NCBI GenBank assembly: GCA_002694945.1
Contig: NZNP01000027.1
Span: 13,120-21,062 of the forward strand
Direction: 5' to 3'
DNA from: Gammaproteobacteria bacterium
Lineage (GTDB): Bacteria; Pseudomonadota; Gammaproteobacteria; Pseudomonadales; Azotimanducaceae
DNA: 7,943 nt
The translations under genes and the position numbers were made by a program. The notes beneath the pieces were generated by a model, which did no database searches, was not told where the DNA came from, and saw only the letters and a list, made by a program, of their open reading frames with translations. Every line of letters starts with the position of its first letter. The first letter of the stretch is position 1. This document shows positions 1-5,893 of the stretch, piece by piece.

Positions 1-569
1 TCTACAAAATCCATTCGATCTTTACCCCAGTAAAGTTCCTTGTCAATAATGAGAGAGGGGGCCCCAAAGACGCCTTTCATTCGAGCATCATTAGTAGAAT
101 CTATTAAGGCATTACGGACATGTTCGCTTTCGCTGCGAGATTCAAATTTTGCTGGGTCTACGCCAAGTCGATCAGCAATCTTCTTAAGCTCGGAGTATTC
201 GCTTATGCCCCCATTATCGAGCTCCCAGTATTCGCGGAATATCGCGTCCATGAAAGTCTCTTCGAGGCCCCAGTCACGCATAGCTATTGCGCCTCGCAGT
301 GCCCGGGCTGTTTTGATTGGAAAGTTTTTCGGTCGTAAGAAAGGCAGGTCGTACTTTTTCGCCCAGCGCATCAGATCGTCATAGCGGTTGTTCAGCTTAT
401 CTTTTGGTTCATTCATTAGAACGTAATCGTTTGTTTTGAAGACATGTCCCAGGTTAAAGGGATGCCAGATGATTTTGGCGTTGTAGCGAGAAGCTATTGG
501 TCGAATGAGCTTCATAGCGAAATATGTATTGGTGCTGCCGAGATCCCAATAAAAATCAATGGTCGCCAC
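1..569 (-). CDS. 2-hydroxychromene-2-carboxylate isomerase-like DsbA-fold protein (C-terminus cut by window edge)
   Basis: Read on the minus strand from GTG at 569, this gives 189 codons and leaves the window still open, so the last few residues are missing (the family is about 200 aa). The N-terminus, with DFYWDLGS at residues 5-12, matches the opening of the HCCA isomerase/kappa-class GST-like family; Ser12 sits where the glutathione-contacting serine of NahD lies. The family proline after this serine is Thr13 here. Near the C-terminus, VFGAPSLII with Pro171 is the thioredoxin-fold cis-proline loop, followed by a YWGKDRMDF block typical of the family. Known members use glutathione to isomerise ring-cleavage products in naphthalene-type degradation, but many relatives in other catabolic clusters have unknown substrates. 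The protein should be cytoplasmic, as no signal peptide is seen. GTG is chosen because family homology begins there; an in-frame TTG at 617 is possible. It is divergent from the thiolase gene. Confidence 0.88.
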   Translation of the reverse strand, partial: MATIDFYWDLGSTNTYFAMKLIRPIASRYNAKIIWHPFNLGHVFKTNDYVLMNEPKDKLNNRYDDLMRWAKKYDLPFLRPKNFPIKTARALRGAIAMRDWGLEETFMDAIFREYWELDNGGISEYSELKKIADRLGVDPAKFESRSESEHVRNALIDSTNDARMKGVFGAPSLIIDKELYWGKDRMDFV

Positions 570-607
570 GATTTGATTTTCCGTCCGCTGCTTGTGATGA
601 TGCGGGC

Positions 608-616
608 ATTCTAACA
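608..616 (-). promoter_or_regulatory. possible extended -10 promoter for the isomerase gene
   Basis: On the minus strand the bases read TGTTAGAAT. This is an extended -10 element (TG-N-TAGAAT, five of six matches to TATAAT). A start site about 7 bases downstream would give a leader of roughly 30 bases before the GTG at 569. No good -35 is seen at the normal distance, which extended -10 promoters can do without. This is a motif match only. Confidence 0.33.
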
Positions 617-628
617 AGTATCAGGAAA

Positions 629-635
629 AGAGGAG
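629..635 (+). promoter_or_regulatory. strong ribosome binding site of the thiolase gene
   Basis: AGAGGAG lies six bases before the ATG at 642. It is the clearest Shine-Dalgarno sequence in the window and fixes the thiolase start. The whole divergent gap (570-641) is only 72 bases, so promoters for both genes must share it or overlap the 5' end of the isomerase gene. Confidence 0.7.
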
Positions 636-641
636 ATCCCG

Positions 642-1886
642 ATGGCGGACTGTTACATTATTGATGCTGCGCGCACACCCCGAGGTATCGGCAAGGCAGG
701 TAAGGGTGCATTGTCGCACTTTCACTCAGGTCGACTACTGGCCAAGGTCTTTGAAGGTATACAAGGCCGTAATGGTCTCCGTACAGAAGATATTGATGAC
801 ATAGTCATTGGTTGCAGTACACAGGTCGGTAACCAGGGGTCTGACGTGGGCCGGATGGCAGCTCTGGATGCGGGCTGGAGTACAAAAGCCAGCGGCGTGA
901 CCCTCGATCGATTCTGTGGCTCTGGCATTACGTCCGCTAATATCGCTGCGGCGAATATTATGGCGGGTATGGATGACCTTTGCATTGCGGGTGGTGTCGA
1001 AATGATGTCCTATACGGCTCAGCTTTCAGGTGCCGATCGAAATGGCAACCGAACTGTTGATGGAGGCAATTTGCATTTGCGTGATCAGCATCCGCAGCCA
1101 CACCAAGGTATTTGTGCTGATATGATCGCGACGCTGGATGGTTTCACCCGGGAAGACGTTGATGCTCTTGCCGTGGAAAGCCAGCGGCGAGCGCAGATTG
1201 CGATTGAGAATGGACATTTCGATAAGAGCGTCATCCCGGTCATAAACGATGACGGGTCAGTTGCTCTCGACCGCGAAGAGTTCCCGCGCCCTGGGACCAC
1301 AATGGAGTCTCTGGCGGAACTTAAGACAGTGTTCGATCAGTTTATGGATGTGCCCATCGATCACAGCGGCGAGACTTTTGACCAATTGGTAAAGCGTAAG
1401 TACCCAGATATGAAGATCAACCATGTCCATCACGCTGGTAACAGTTCTGGTGTCGTTGATGGTGCAGCTGCCATTGTTATGGCATCGAAAGAGTATGCAG
1501 ACAGCGTCGGCTGGCAGCCTAGAGCAAGAGTAAAGTGCATAGCGACTGCAGGTGGTGATCCTACGCTGATGCTCAATGAACCAGTGCCAGCGGCGAAGAA
1601 AGTGCTTGCGAGGGCCGGAATGACGACGGAGGACATTGATCTTTTTGAAGTCAATGAGGCATTTTCTGTGGTAGCAGCGAAGTTCATTCGTGACCTCGAA
1701 CTCGATCCGGGAAAAGTGAATGTGAATGGAGGTGCAATGGCGTTGGGTCACCCCATTGGTGCGACGGGATCCATCTTGATCGGCACCATGCTTGACGAAT
1801 TGGAACGCAGAGATCTTAATACTGGCCTTGTTACCATGTGCACGGGTGGGGGTATGGCGCCAGCGATCATCATAGAGCGGGTATAG
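642..1886 (+). CDS. thiolase (acetyl-CoA C-acyltransferase family)
   Basis: This complete 414-aa protein is close to the usual 390-420 aa of thiolases. All catalytic landmarks are present: the nucleophilic Cys92 in RFCGSG, NEAF at 338-341, His370 in ALGHPIGATG, and the acid/base Cys400 in CTGGG. The N-terminal half (about 1-265) and C-terminal half (about 270-414) are the two thiolase-fold domains. Family members either cleave 3-ketoacyl-CoA with free CoA, the last step of beta-oxidation, or run the reverse condensation. With two BVMOs and a CoA-transferase nearby, degradative cleavage of a ring- or side-chain-derived 3-ketoacyl-CoA is more likely (inference). The start is set by a strong AGAGGAG site. 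The gene is not followed by a co-directional gene: its stop is two bases from that of the convergent EthD gene. No other beta-oxidation gene is in the window, so its acyl substrate is unknown. Confidence 0.96.
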   Translation: MADCYIIDAARTPRGIGKAGKGALSHFHSGRLLAKVFEGIQGRNGLRTEDIDDIVIGCSTQVGNQGSDVGRMAALDAGWSTKASGVTLDRFCGSGITSANIAAANIMAGMDDLCIAGGVEMMSYTAQLSGADRNGNRTVDGGNLHLRDQHPQPHQGICADMIATLDGFTREDVDALAVESQRRAQIAIENGHFDKSVIPVINDDGSVALDREEFPRPGTTMESLAELKTVFDQFMDVPIDHSGETFDQLVKRKYPDMKINHVHHAGNSSGVVDGAAAIVMASKEYADSVGWQPRARVKCIATAGGDPTLMLNEPVPAAKKVLARAGMTTEDIDLFEVNEAFSVVAAKFIRDLELDPGKVNVNGGAMALGHPIGATGSILIGTMLDELERRDLNTGLVTMCTGGGMAPAIIIERV

Positions 1887-1888
1887 CT

Positions 1889-2458
1889 TCAGGCGAGTTT
1901 AGCAATAACTCGGCGAGGGGATTGGCGGGTGTCAGCAAATTTCGCGACGTCCTCGGCGATAGCCAATTCGCCTTGGTGTGAGTTGAAAAATCGATTTCGC
2001 AAATCGTCCTCTGACGCGAAGCAACAGAGGGCGAAGCCCTGCCAGTTCGGACCATGAAAGCGATGCTGAATACTTAACTGATAGTAGTGGGTCATCGCTT
2101 CATGGATTTGCAGAGCAAGCGGCGCATGATTGTCCCGCCAATGTGCATCAGACGCCAAACGGTCTAGTTTTGGATTCGCAACCATTGTAAATACGCCGAG
2201 CACGCCTGGTTTCGTCCCTTCTGTCAGTTCGCAGATAGGCCTCTCTTTGACGTTTCTTTCGGCAGCCAGATAGCAACCGATATCTGCAGCTACCCGGAAG
2301 GTCTCAATGTCATCGGTCGCCGACAGTACAAGTGCAGCGAATGGAAGATGGCTGGTCTGGCTGCTAGTTGAAGAGATGATAATGCCATTATGCTGCTCCG
2401 CAGCGGCCTTAGCAGTGATCTTTTCTGTGAAAGCGCCAATGATCCATAATGTATTCAT
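1889..2458 (-). CDS. EthD-domain protein (dimeric alpha/beta-barrel)
   Basis: This 189-aa protein carries an EthD-type ferredoxin-like domain at about residues 85-178. The block DAHWRDNHAPLAL (His106, His111) is the usual EthD signature, followed by the YYQLSIQH strand, a GFALCCFAS strand, and a closing segment with AEDVAKFAD near residues 168-176. The first 80 residues lack that signature but may be a degenerate second copy of the fold: a short beta strand at the N-terminus and a helix with DDIETFRVAADIG. EthD is known from ethyl tert-butyl ether degradation clusters, where it is needed for growth but its chemistry is unclear; relatives often sit beside catabolic oxygenases. No signal peptide or membrane segment is seen. 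The gene has no strong ribosome binding site. It is divergent from BVMO-1, which suggests shared control. Assignment to the superfamily is fairly firm; the function is not known. Confidence 0.82.
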   Translation of the reverse strand: MNTLWIIGAFTEKITAKAAAEQHNGIIISSTSSQTSHLPFAALVLSATDDIETFRVAADIGCYLAAERNVKERPICELTEGTKPGVLGVFTMVANPKLDRLASDAHWRDNHAPLALQIHEAMTHYYQLSIQHRFHGPNWQGFALCCFASEDDLRNRFFNSHQGELAIAEDVAKFADTRQSPRRVIAKLA

Positions 2459-2483
2459 GTGCTAGAGCTTAACAGAATTTGCC

Positions 2484-2511
2484 TTGTCGGCTGTTTCAGT
2501 CTGCCTATAAA
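2484..2511 (+). promoter_or_regulatory. candidate promoter P1 for the BVMO-1/SDR operon
   Basis: TTGTCG (2484-2489) and TATAAA (2506-2511) are separated by 16 bases, matching the sigma-70 consensus at four and five of six positions. A start near 2518 would give a leader of about 80 bases before the ATG at 2598. It lies in the 139-base gap between the divergent EthD and BVMO-1 genes. Confidence 0.4.
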
Positions 2512-2523
2512 TCGGGGTAATCG

Positions 2524-2535
2524 TTGAAAATTCAA
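2524..2535. repeat. short inverted repeat, possible operator
   Basis: TTGAA-AA-TTCAA is a 5-bp inverted repeat with a two-base centre. It lies just downstream of candidate promoter P1 and about 30 bases upstream of the TATAAT at 2562. This is where a repressor or activator of the divergent EthD and BVMO-1 genes could bind. It is short and AT-rich, so chance is a real alternative. Confidence 0.22.
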
Positions 2536-2561
2536 GAAATCTTCCGGATGCATTAAGGGTC

Positions 2562-2567
2562 TATAAT
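2562..2567 (+). promoter_or_regulatory. candidate -10 box of a second BVMO-1 promoter (P2)
   Basis: A perfect TATAAT lies 30 bases before the BVMO-1 start. No convincing -35 is present 16-18 bases upstream, so if it works it may need an activator. It would give a leader of roughly 22-25 bases containing the weak AGAGAGA ribosome site at about 2583-2589. Confidence 0.35.
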
Positions 2568-2597
2568 CCTTATTCGGATCTTAGAGAGACAACAGCT

Positions 2598-4403
2598 ATG
2601 TCAAAAACAGTCAATGCAACTTCTTTCGATAAGGAAGCTCTGAGAAAAAAATATGCCGCGGAGCGAGATAAACGAATTCGGGCAGATGGTAACGATCAGT
2701 ACATCGAAATTAAGGACCAGTGGGGCCATTATCTCGAAGATCCCTATATTAAGGTCCAAGAACGTGAACCTGTTTCGGATCATGTGACCGTAGCGTTTAT
2801 TGGTGGCGGTTTCTCGGGACTGGTGACAGGTGCGCGGTGTGTCGAAAATGGTATTGTCGATGTACGAATTATAGAGAAAGGTGGTGACTTTGGTGGTACC
2901 TGGTATTGGAACCGTTATCCTGGAGCGATGTGTGATACTGCTGCAATGATCTATATGCCTTTACTTGAGGAAACCGGCCATAGACCCACAAAAAAATATG
3001 CCTTTGCGCCGGAGATACTGCAGCAGTGTCGTCGGATTGGCGAAACCTATGATCTTTATAATCAGGCTCTATTTCACACGGAGGTGACGGATCTTAGTTG
3101 GGACGACGAGCAAAGAGTTTGGCGAATCCAGACAAATCGAGGGGACGACTTCACGGCACAGTTTGTAGGCATGGGTACAGGACCGCTGCATGTGCCGAAG
3201 CTGCCTGGAATTCCAGGAATCGAGTCCTTTCAAGGACACTCTTTTCACACAAGCAGATGGGACTACGATTACACCGGAGGTAGCCCTGATGGATTGCCGC
3301 TGACGAAATTGAAAAATAAGAGGGTTGCAATCATTGGCACGGGCGCGACCTCAGTCCAATGTGTGCCTGCCTTGGCGGAAAGTGCAGAGACGCTTTTCGT
3401 GTTCCAGAGAACTCCGTCTTCCGTTGACGTGCGTGCTAATGAAGATATTGATCCAGATTGGTTCGACGGTATTGCGAGCGAAGGCTGGCAGATGCGTTGG
3501 ATTGAGAACTTTACCGCTAACCAGACAGGGCATCCCGCCGAGATGGATCTTGTCAAGGATGGTTGGACAGATATTTCAAGACGCGTTCGTTCTAAGATCA
3601 GCGAGCTTTCGGCCGAAGAACTAACGGCAGAGAACATGATGCGGGCTTATGAGGACGCTGACATGGAAAAGATGCAGGAGATTCGGGCTCGATGTAATTC
3701 AGTAGTGGAGAATCAAGCTACAGCTGAGGATCTCAAGGCTTGGTACGGCCAGCTTTGTAAGCGACCCTGTTTTCATGATGAGTATTTGCAAGCATACAAC
3801 CAGCCGGGTTGCCATCTGATTGATACCGACGGCCAGGGCGTAGAGCGAATCACCGAATCGGGATTGGTAGTTGCAGGCAAGGAATATGAAGTTGATTGTA
3901 TTATTTATGCGTCGGGTTTTGAGGTCGGTACGCCGTTTGAACGTCGGAATGGTTATGAGACAACCGGCCGGGATGGTGTGAAACTGTCTGACTATTGGTC
4001 CAACGGAATGCGGACCTTACATGGCATTCACGTTCACGGTTTCCCAAATCTGTTTATTGTTCAGGCGACCCAAGGAGGTAACTTGATTTCAAATTACCCG
4101 CACAATCTGACTGAGTCTGGTAACACGATCGGTATGATGGTCAGACATGCGCTCGATATGCAATTTAGAGAAATCGAGGTAAGCCTGGAGGCCGAAAACG
4201 CTTGGTTGGAACTGTTGAAGCAAGCACCTCCTATGATGATAGGGACGACGGAGTGCACGCCTGGTTATTACAACAATGAGGGCAAAGGATGGGAGGCCGG
4301 ACTGACGGGGGGTGGTTACCCCTATGGTCCTGTTGCGTATTTCAAATATCTGAATGAGTGGCGTGATTCAGGGGAATTTGAGGGATTGGAGTTTAGGTCA
4401 TGA
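2598..4403 (+). CDS. type I Baeyer-Villiger monooxygenase (BVMO-1, FAD/NADPH)
   Basis: This 601-aa flavoprotein shows every type I BVMO hallmark. The FAD-binding Rossmann motif GGGFSG is at 69-74. GGTWYWNRYPG with Asp113 is at 99-113. The BVMO fingerprint FxGxxxHTSRWD runs from Phe211 to Asp222, and the NADP-binding GTGATS is at 247-252. Arg389 in CKRP matches the catalytic arginine that stabilises the flavin peroxide (Arg337 of PAMO). A charged extension of about 65 residues precedes the FAD domain, and the length fits the roughly 600-aa group that includes cyclopentadecanone monooxygenase. The enzyme should use O2 and NADPH to turn a ketone into an ester or lactone. The start is supported by line-up with BVMO-2, whose extension has the same length and an EREPxxDHV block. 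It overlaps the SDR gene by ATGA and so heads an operon. The ketone substrate is unknown; a large cyclic, terpenoid or steroidal ketone is a guess. Confidence 0.95.
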   Translation: MSKTVNATSFDKEALRKKYAAERDKRIRADGNDQYIEIKDQWGHYLEDPYIKVQEREPVSDHVTVAFIGGGFSGLVTGARCVENGIVDVRIIEKGGDFGGTWYWNRYPGAMCDTAAMIYMPLLEETGHRPTKKYAFAPEILQQCRRIGETYDLYNQALFHTEVTDLSWDDEQRVWRIQTNRGDDFTAQFVGMGTGPLHVPKLPGIPGIESFQGHSFHTSRWDYDYTGGSPDGLPLTKLKNKRVAIIGTGATSVQCVPALAESAETLFVFQRTPSSVDVRANEDIDPDWFDGIASEGWQMRWIENFTANQTGHPAEMDLVKDGWTDISRRVRSKISELSAEELTAENMMRAYEDADMEKMQEIRARCNSVVENQATAEDLKAWYGQLCKRPCFHDEYLQAYNQPGCHLIDTDGQGVERITESGLVVAGKEYEVDCIIYASGFEVGTPFERRNGYETTGRDGVKLSDYWSNGMRTLHGIHVHGFPNLFIVQATQGGNLISNYPHNLTESGNTIGMMVRHALDMQFREIEVSLEAENAWLELLKQAPPMMIGTTECTPGYYNNEGKGWEAGLTGGGYPYGPVAYFKYLNEWRDSGEFEGLEFRS

Positions 4404-5164
4404 ACTTACAAGATACCGTATCGATTGTGACCGGTTCGTCCTCTGGGGTCGGTGCTGCTACTGCAAGAATGTTGGTGCAGAAAGGCAGCCGCGTTGTCAT
4501 TAATTTCTCGAGAAGCGTCGATGCAGCGCAAAAGGTAGCTGAGGAATGCGAATCTCTCGGTGGTGAGGTGATGCTGTGTCAGGCTGATGTCAGTCTGGAT
4601 GCTGATTGTCGTCGAATGGTTGATGTGGCTATGACGAAATGGGGTCGTCTTGATGTATTGGTGAATAACGCTGGTACTACTAAGTTTGTTCAGCATCCTG
4701 ATTTGGATGGTTTGACTAGTGAAGATTTTCAGCACATATACGGAGTAAATGTTGTTGGCCCCTTCCAGATGGTTCGAGCGGCCAGTGATGCTTTAAAAGC
4801 CTCTGGTAATGCCGCAATTGTTAACGTGGCCTCTATCGCTGGCGTCAAAGGCGTCGGTAGCTCTATCGCATATGCGGCTTCCAAAGGGGCTTTGATCACT
4901 ATGGGTAAATCGCTTGCTAGGGTTATGGGACCAGAGGTCCGAGTAAATACGGTCTGTCCTGGATTTATCACTGGTGATTGGCTTGCGGAAGGAATGGGAA
5001 AAGAGACCTACGAAGCATCCAAAGCCTTCCTTGAAAGCAAAACACCGTTGCAGGCTACTTGTACGCCCGAGACGGTCGCTGAATCCATTATGCACTTTGT
5101 TGAAGGTCATTCGGTTGTCACTGGTCAGCACATCGTCTTGGATGCTGGGCATCTATTGCTTTAA
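4400..5164 (+). CDS. short-chain dehydrogenase/reductase (classical SDR)
   Basis: This 254-aa protein is a classical SDR of normal length. The cofactor loop TGSSSGVG is at 11-18, the NNAG motif at 89-92, and the catalytic tetrad is Asn117, Ser145, Tyr158 and Lys162 (YAASK). VCPGFITGDW after residue 184 is the usual PG motif. NFSRS at 35-39 places an arginine after the second beta strand, as in FabG-like enzymes that prefer NADP(H), though this is not decisive. The ATG overlaps the BVMO-1 stop as ATGA, with GGAG a few bases upstream, so the two are translationally coupled. The simplest role is interconverting an alcohol with the ketone used by BVMO-1 (alcohol to ketone to ester, a known pairing in cyclohexanol- and terpene-type degradation), or acting on the hydroxyl released from the ester. 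Substrate and direction cannot be read from sequence. Confidence 0.94.
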   Translation: MNLQDTVSIVTGSSSGVGAATARMLVQKGSRVVINFSRSVDAAQKVAEECESLGGEVMLCQADVSLDADCRRMVDVAMTKWGRLDVLVNNAGTTKFVQHPDLDGLTSEDFQHIYGVNVVGPFQMVRAASDALKASGNAAIVNVASIAGVKGVGSSIAYAASKGALITMGKSLARVMGPEVRVNTVCPGFITGDWLAEGMGKETYEASKAFLESKTPLQATCTPETVAESIMHFVEGHSVVTGQHIVLDAGHLLL

Positions 5165-5168
5165 ACAT

Positions 5169-5182
5169 AACAGTTAACTGTT
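5169..5182. repeat. 14-bp perfect palindrome between SDR and nitroreductase genes
   Basis: AACAGTTAACTGTT is a perfect palindrome. It lies five bases after the SDR stop and one base before the AAGGAAG ribosome binding site (5184-5190) of the nitroreductase gene. It could be a binding site for a dimeric repressor acting on an internal promoter. In RNA it could form a five-base-pair hairpin with a UUAA loop next to the ribosome site. No U-tract follows, so it is not a standard terminator. No second copy of the full 14 bases was seen in the window. Confidence 0.5.
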
Positions 5183-5195
5183 CAAGGAAGCCGAT

Positions 5196-5873
5196 ATGGA
5201 TGTGTATGACGTCATGAGAACGACGTTCGCGGCTCGCGATTTCACTGATCAAGAAGTCAGCGATGAAGTCTTGTTTAGGATTTTAGATAATGCGCGTTTC
5301 GCGCCCAGTGGAGGCAATCGTCAGGGCTGGAAGGTGCTGGTGATTAAAGACCGAGAGGTCCGTATTCAACTCAAGGCAATCCTAGGTCCAACGATTCGGC
5401 AATATCGGGCCTCTCAGAATATTGGTGAAACGCCTTTTTCCCCGGTTGGTGAAAGTCAGCTTACTCAGGCTATGATTGACGAGACACCGACAACTTTTCC
5501 TTTGGTGGACTCCCTTGAGAAGGCTCCGGCTTTATTGGTTGTTTGTGTAGATCTAAAGGAAGTCTGTGCTTTCGATAAGGACCTTGACAGGGTTGGGTTG
5601 ATATCAGGAGGATCAGTCTATCCTTTTGCTTGGAACATTCTCTTGGCGGCACGCAATGAGCAACTGGGTGGAGTGCTGACGACTTACCTGGCTCACCAGG
5701 AGCAAGTGGTAAGTGAGTTGCTTGATTTACCTTACGACCACGCGGTAGCCGCCATGATTGCTATCGGCGAACCCGTTAGACAGTTGACCAGACTAAAGCG
5801 TAATCCAGTCGAAGAGTTCACTTTCATTGATCGCTTTAGTGGACCTTCTTTTACTGGTAAACCTTCAAGCTGA
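5196..5873 (+). CDS. nitroreductase-family FMN-dependent oxidoreductase
   Basis: This 225-aa protein has the N-terminal FMN-binding signature of the family: Arg14 in AARDF, then ARFAPSGGNRQGW at 33-45, whose Ser38, Asn41 and Gln43 are in the FMN/phosphate contact region. The middle strand PALLVVCVDL (111-120) and the C-terminal GGVLTT (158-163) and AIGEP (189-193) blocks complete the fold. Members reduce nitro groups, quinones, enones or, in some branches, remove halogens, using NAD(P)H and usually acting as FMN-containing homodimers. A strong AAGGAAG sits five bases before the ATG. The gap of 31 bases to the SDR gene suits either operon membership or a separate promoter at the palindrome. 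The neighbours suggest reduction of a pathway intermediate rather than nitro-compound detoxification (inference). The exact substrate is unknown. Confidence 0.92.
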   Translation: MDVYDVMRTTFAARDFTDQEVSDEVLFRILDNARFAPSGGNRQGWKVLVIKDREVRIQLKAILGPTIRQYRASQNIGETPFSPVGESQLTQAMIDETPTTFPLVDSLEKAPALLVVCVDLKEVCAFDKDLDRVGLISGGSVYPFAWNILLAARNEQLGGVLTTYLAHQEQVVSELLDLPYDHAVAAMIAIGEPVRQLTRLKRNPVEEFTFIDRFSGPSFTGKPSS

Positions 5874-5893
5874 AAAGGTGGTTATTTTTATTT
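5861..5893 (+). terminator. weak possible terminator at the nitroreductase 3' end
   Basis: ACCTT (5861-5865) can pair with AAGGT (5875-5879) around the stop codon, and a T-rich run, TTATTTTTATTT (5882-5893), follows. The stem is only five base pairs and three bases separate it from the T-tract, so it is a poor intrinsic terminator. It is the only candidate in the 18-base gap between this gene and the convergent BVMO-2 gene. Confidence 0.25.

Noticed and set aside
40..384. Plus-strand open frame of 114 codons
   Set aside because: It lies antisense within the isomerase gene, whose minus-strand frame shows clear family motifs at both ends. The plus-strand translation is rich in Ser and Arg and has no recognisable motif.
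570..641. Plus-strand sigma-70 promoter TTGTGA (592-597) with AAGTAT (616-621) for the thiolase
   Set aside because: The spacing of 18 bases is acceptable but the -10 match is poor and would leave a very short leader; too weak to list as a feature.
1257..1751. Minus-strand open frame of 164 codons inside the thiolase gene
   Set aside because: It covers the part of the thiolase that encodes the conserved NEAF motif. Its translation, rich in His, Arg and Cys, resembles no family and looks like an antisense shadow.
1880..1895. Terminator between the convergent thiolase and EthD genes
   Set aside because: Only two bases separate the stops, and no hairpin with a T-tract is seen on either strand around them.
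3269..3637. Minus-strand open frame of 122 codons inside BVMO-1
   Set aside because: It overlaps the NADP-binding motif of BVMO-1 on the other strand, and its Ser-rich translation shows no family motif.
4793..5152. Minus-strand open frame of 119 codons inside the SDR gene
   Set aside because: It is antisense to the catalytic Ser-Tyr-Lys region of the SDR, with no ribosome site or recognisable domain.
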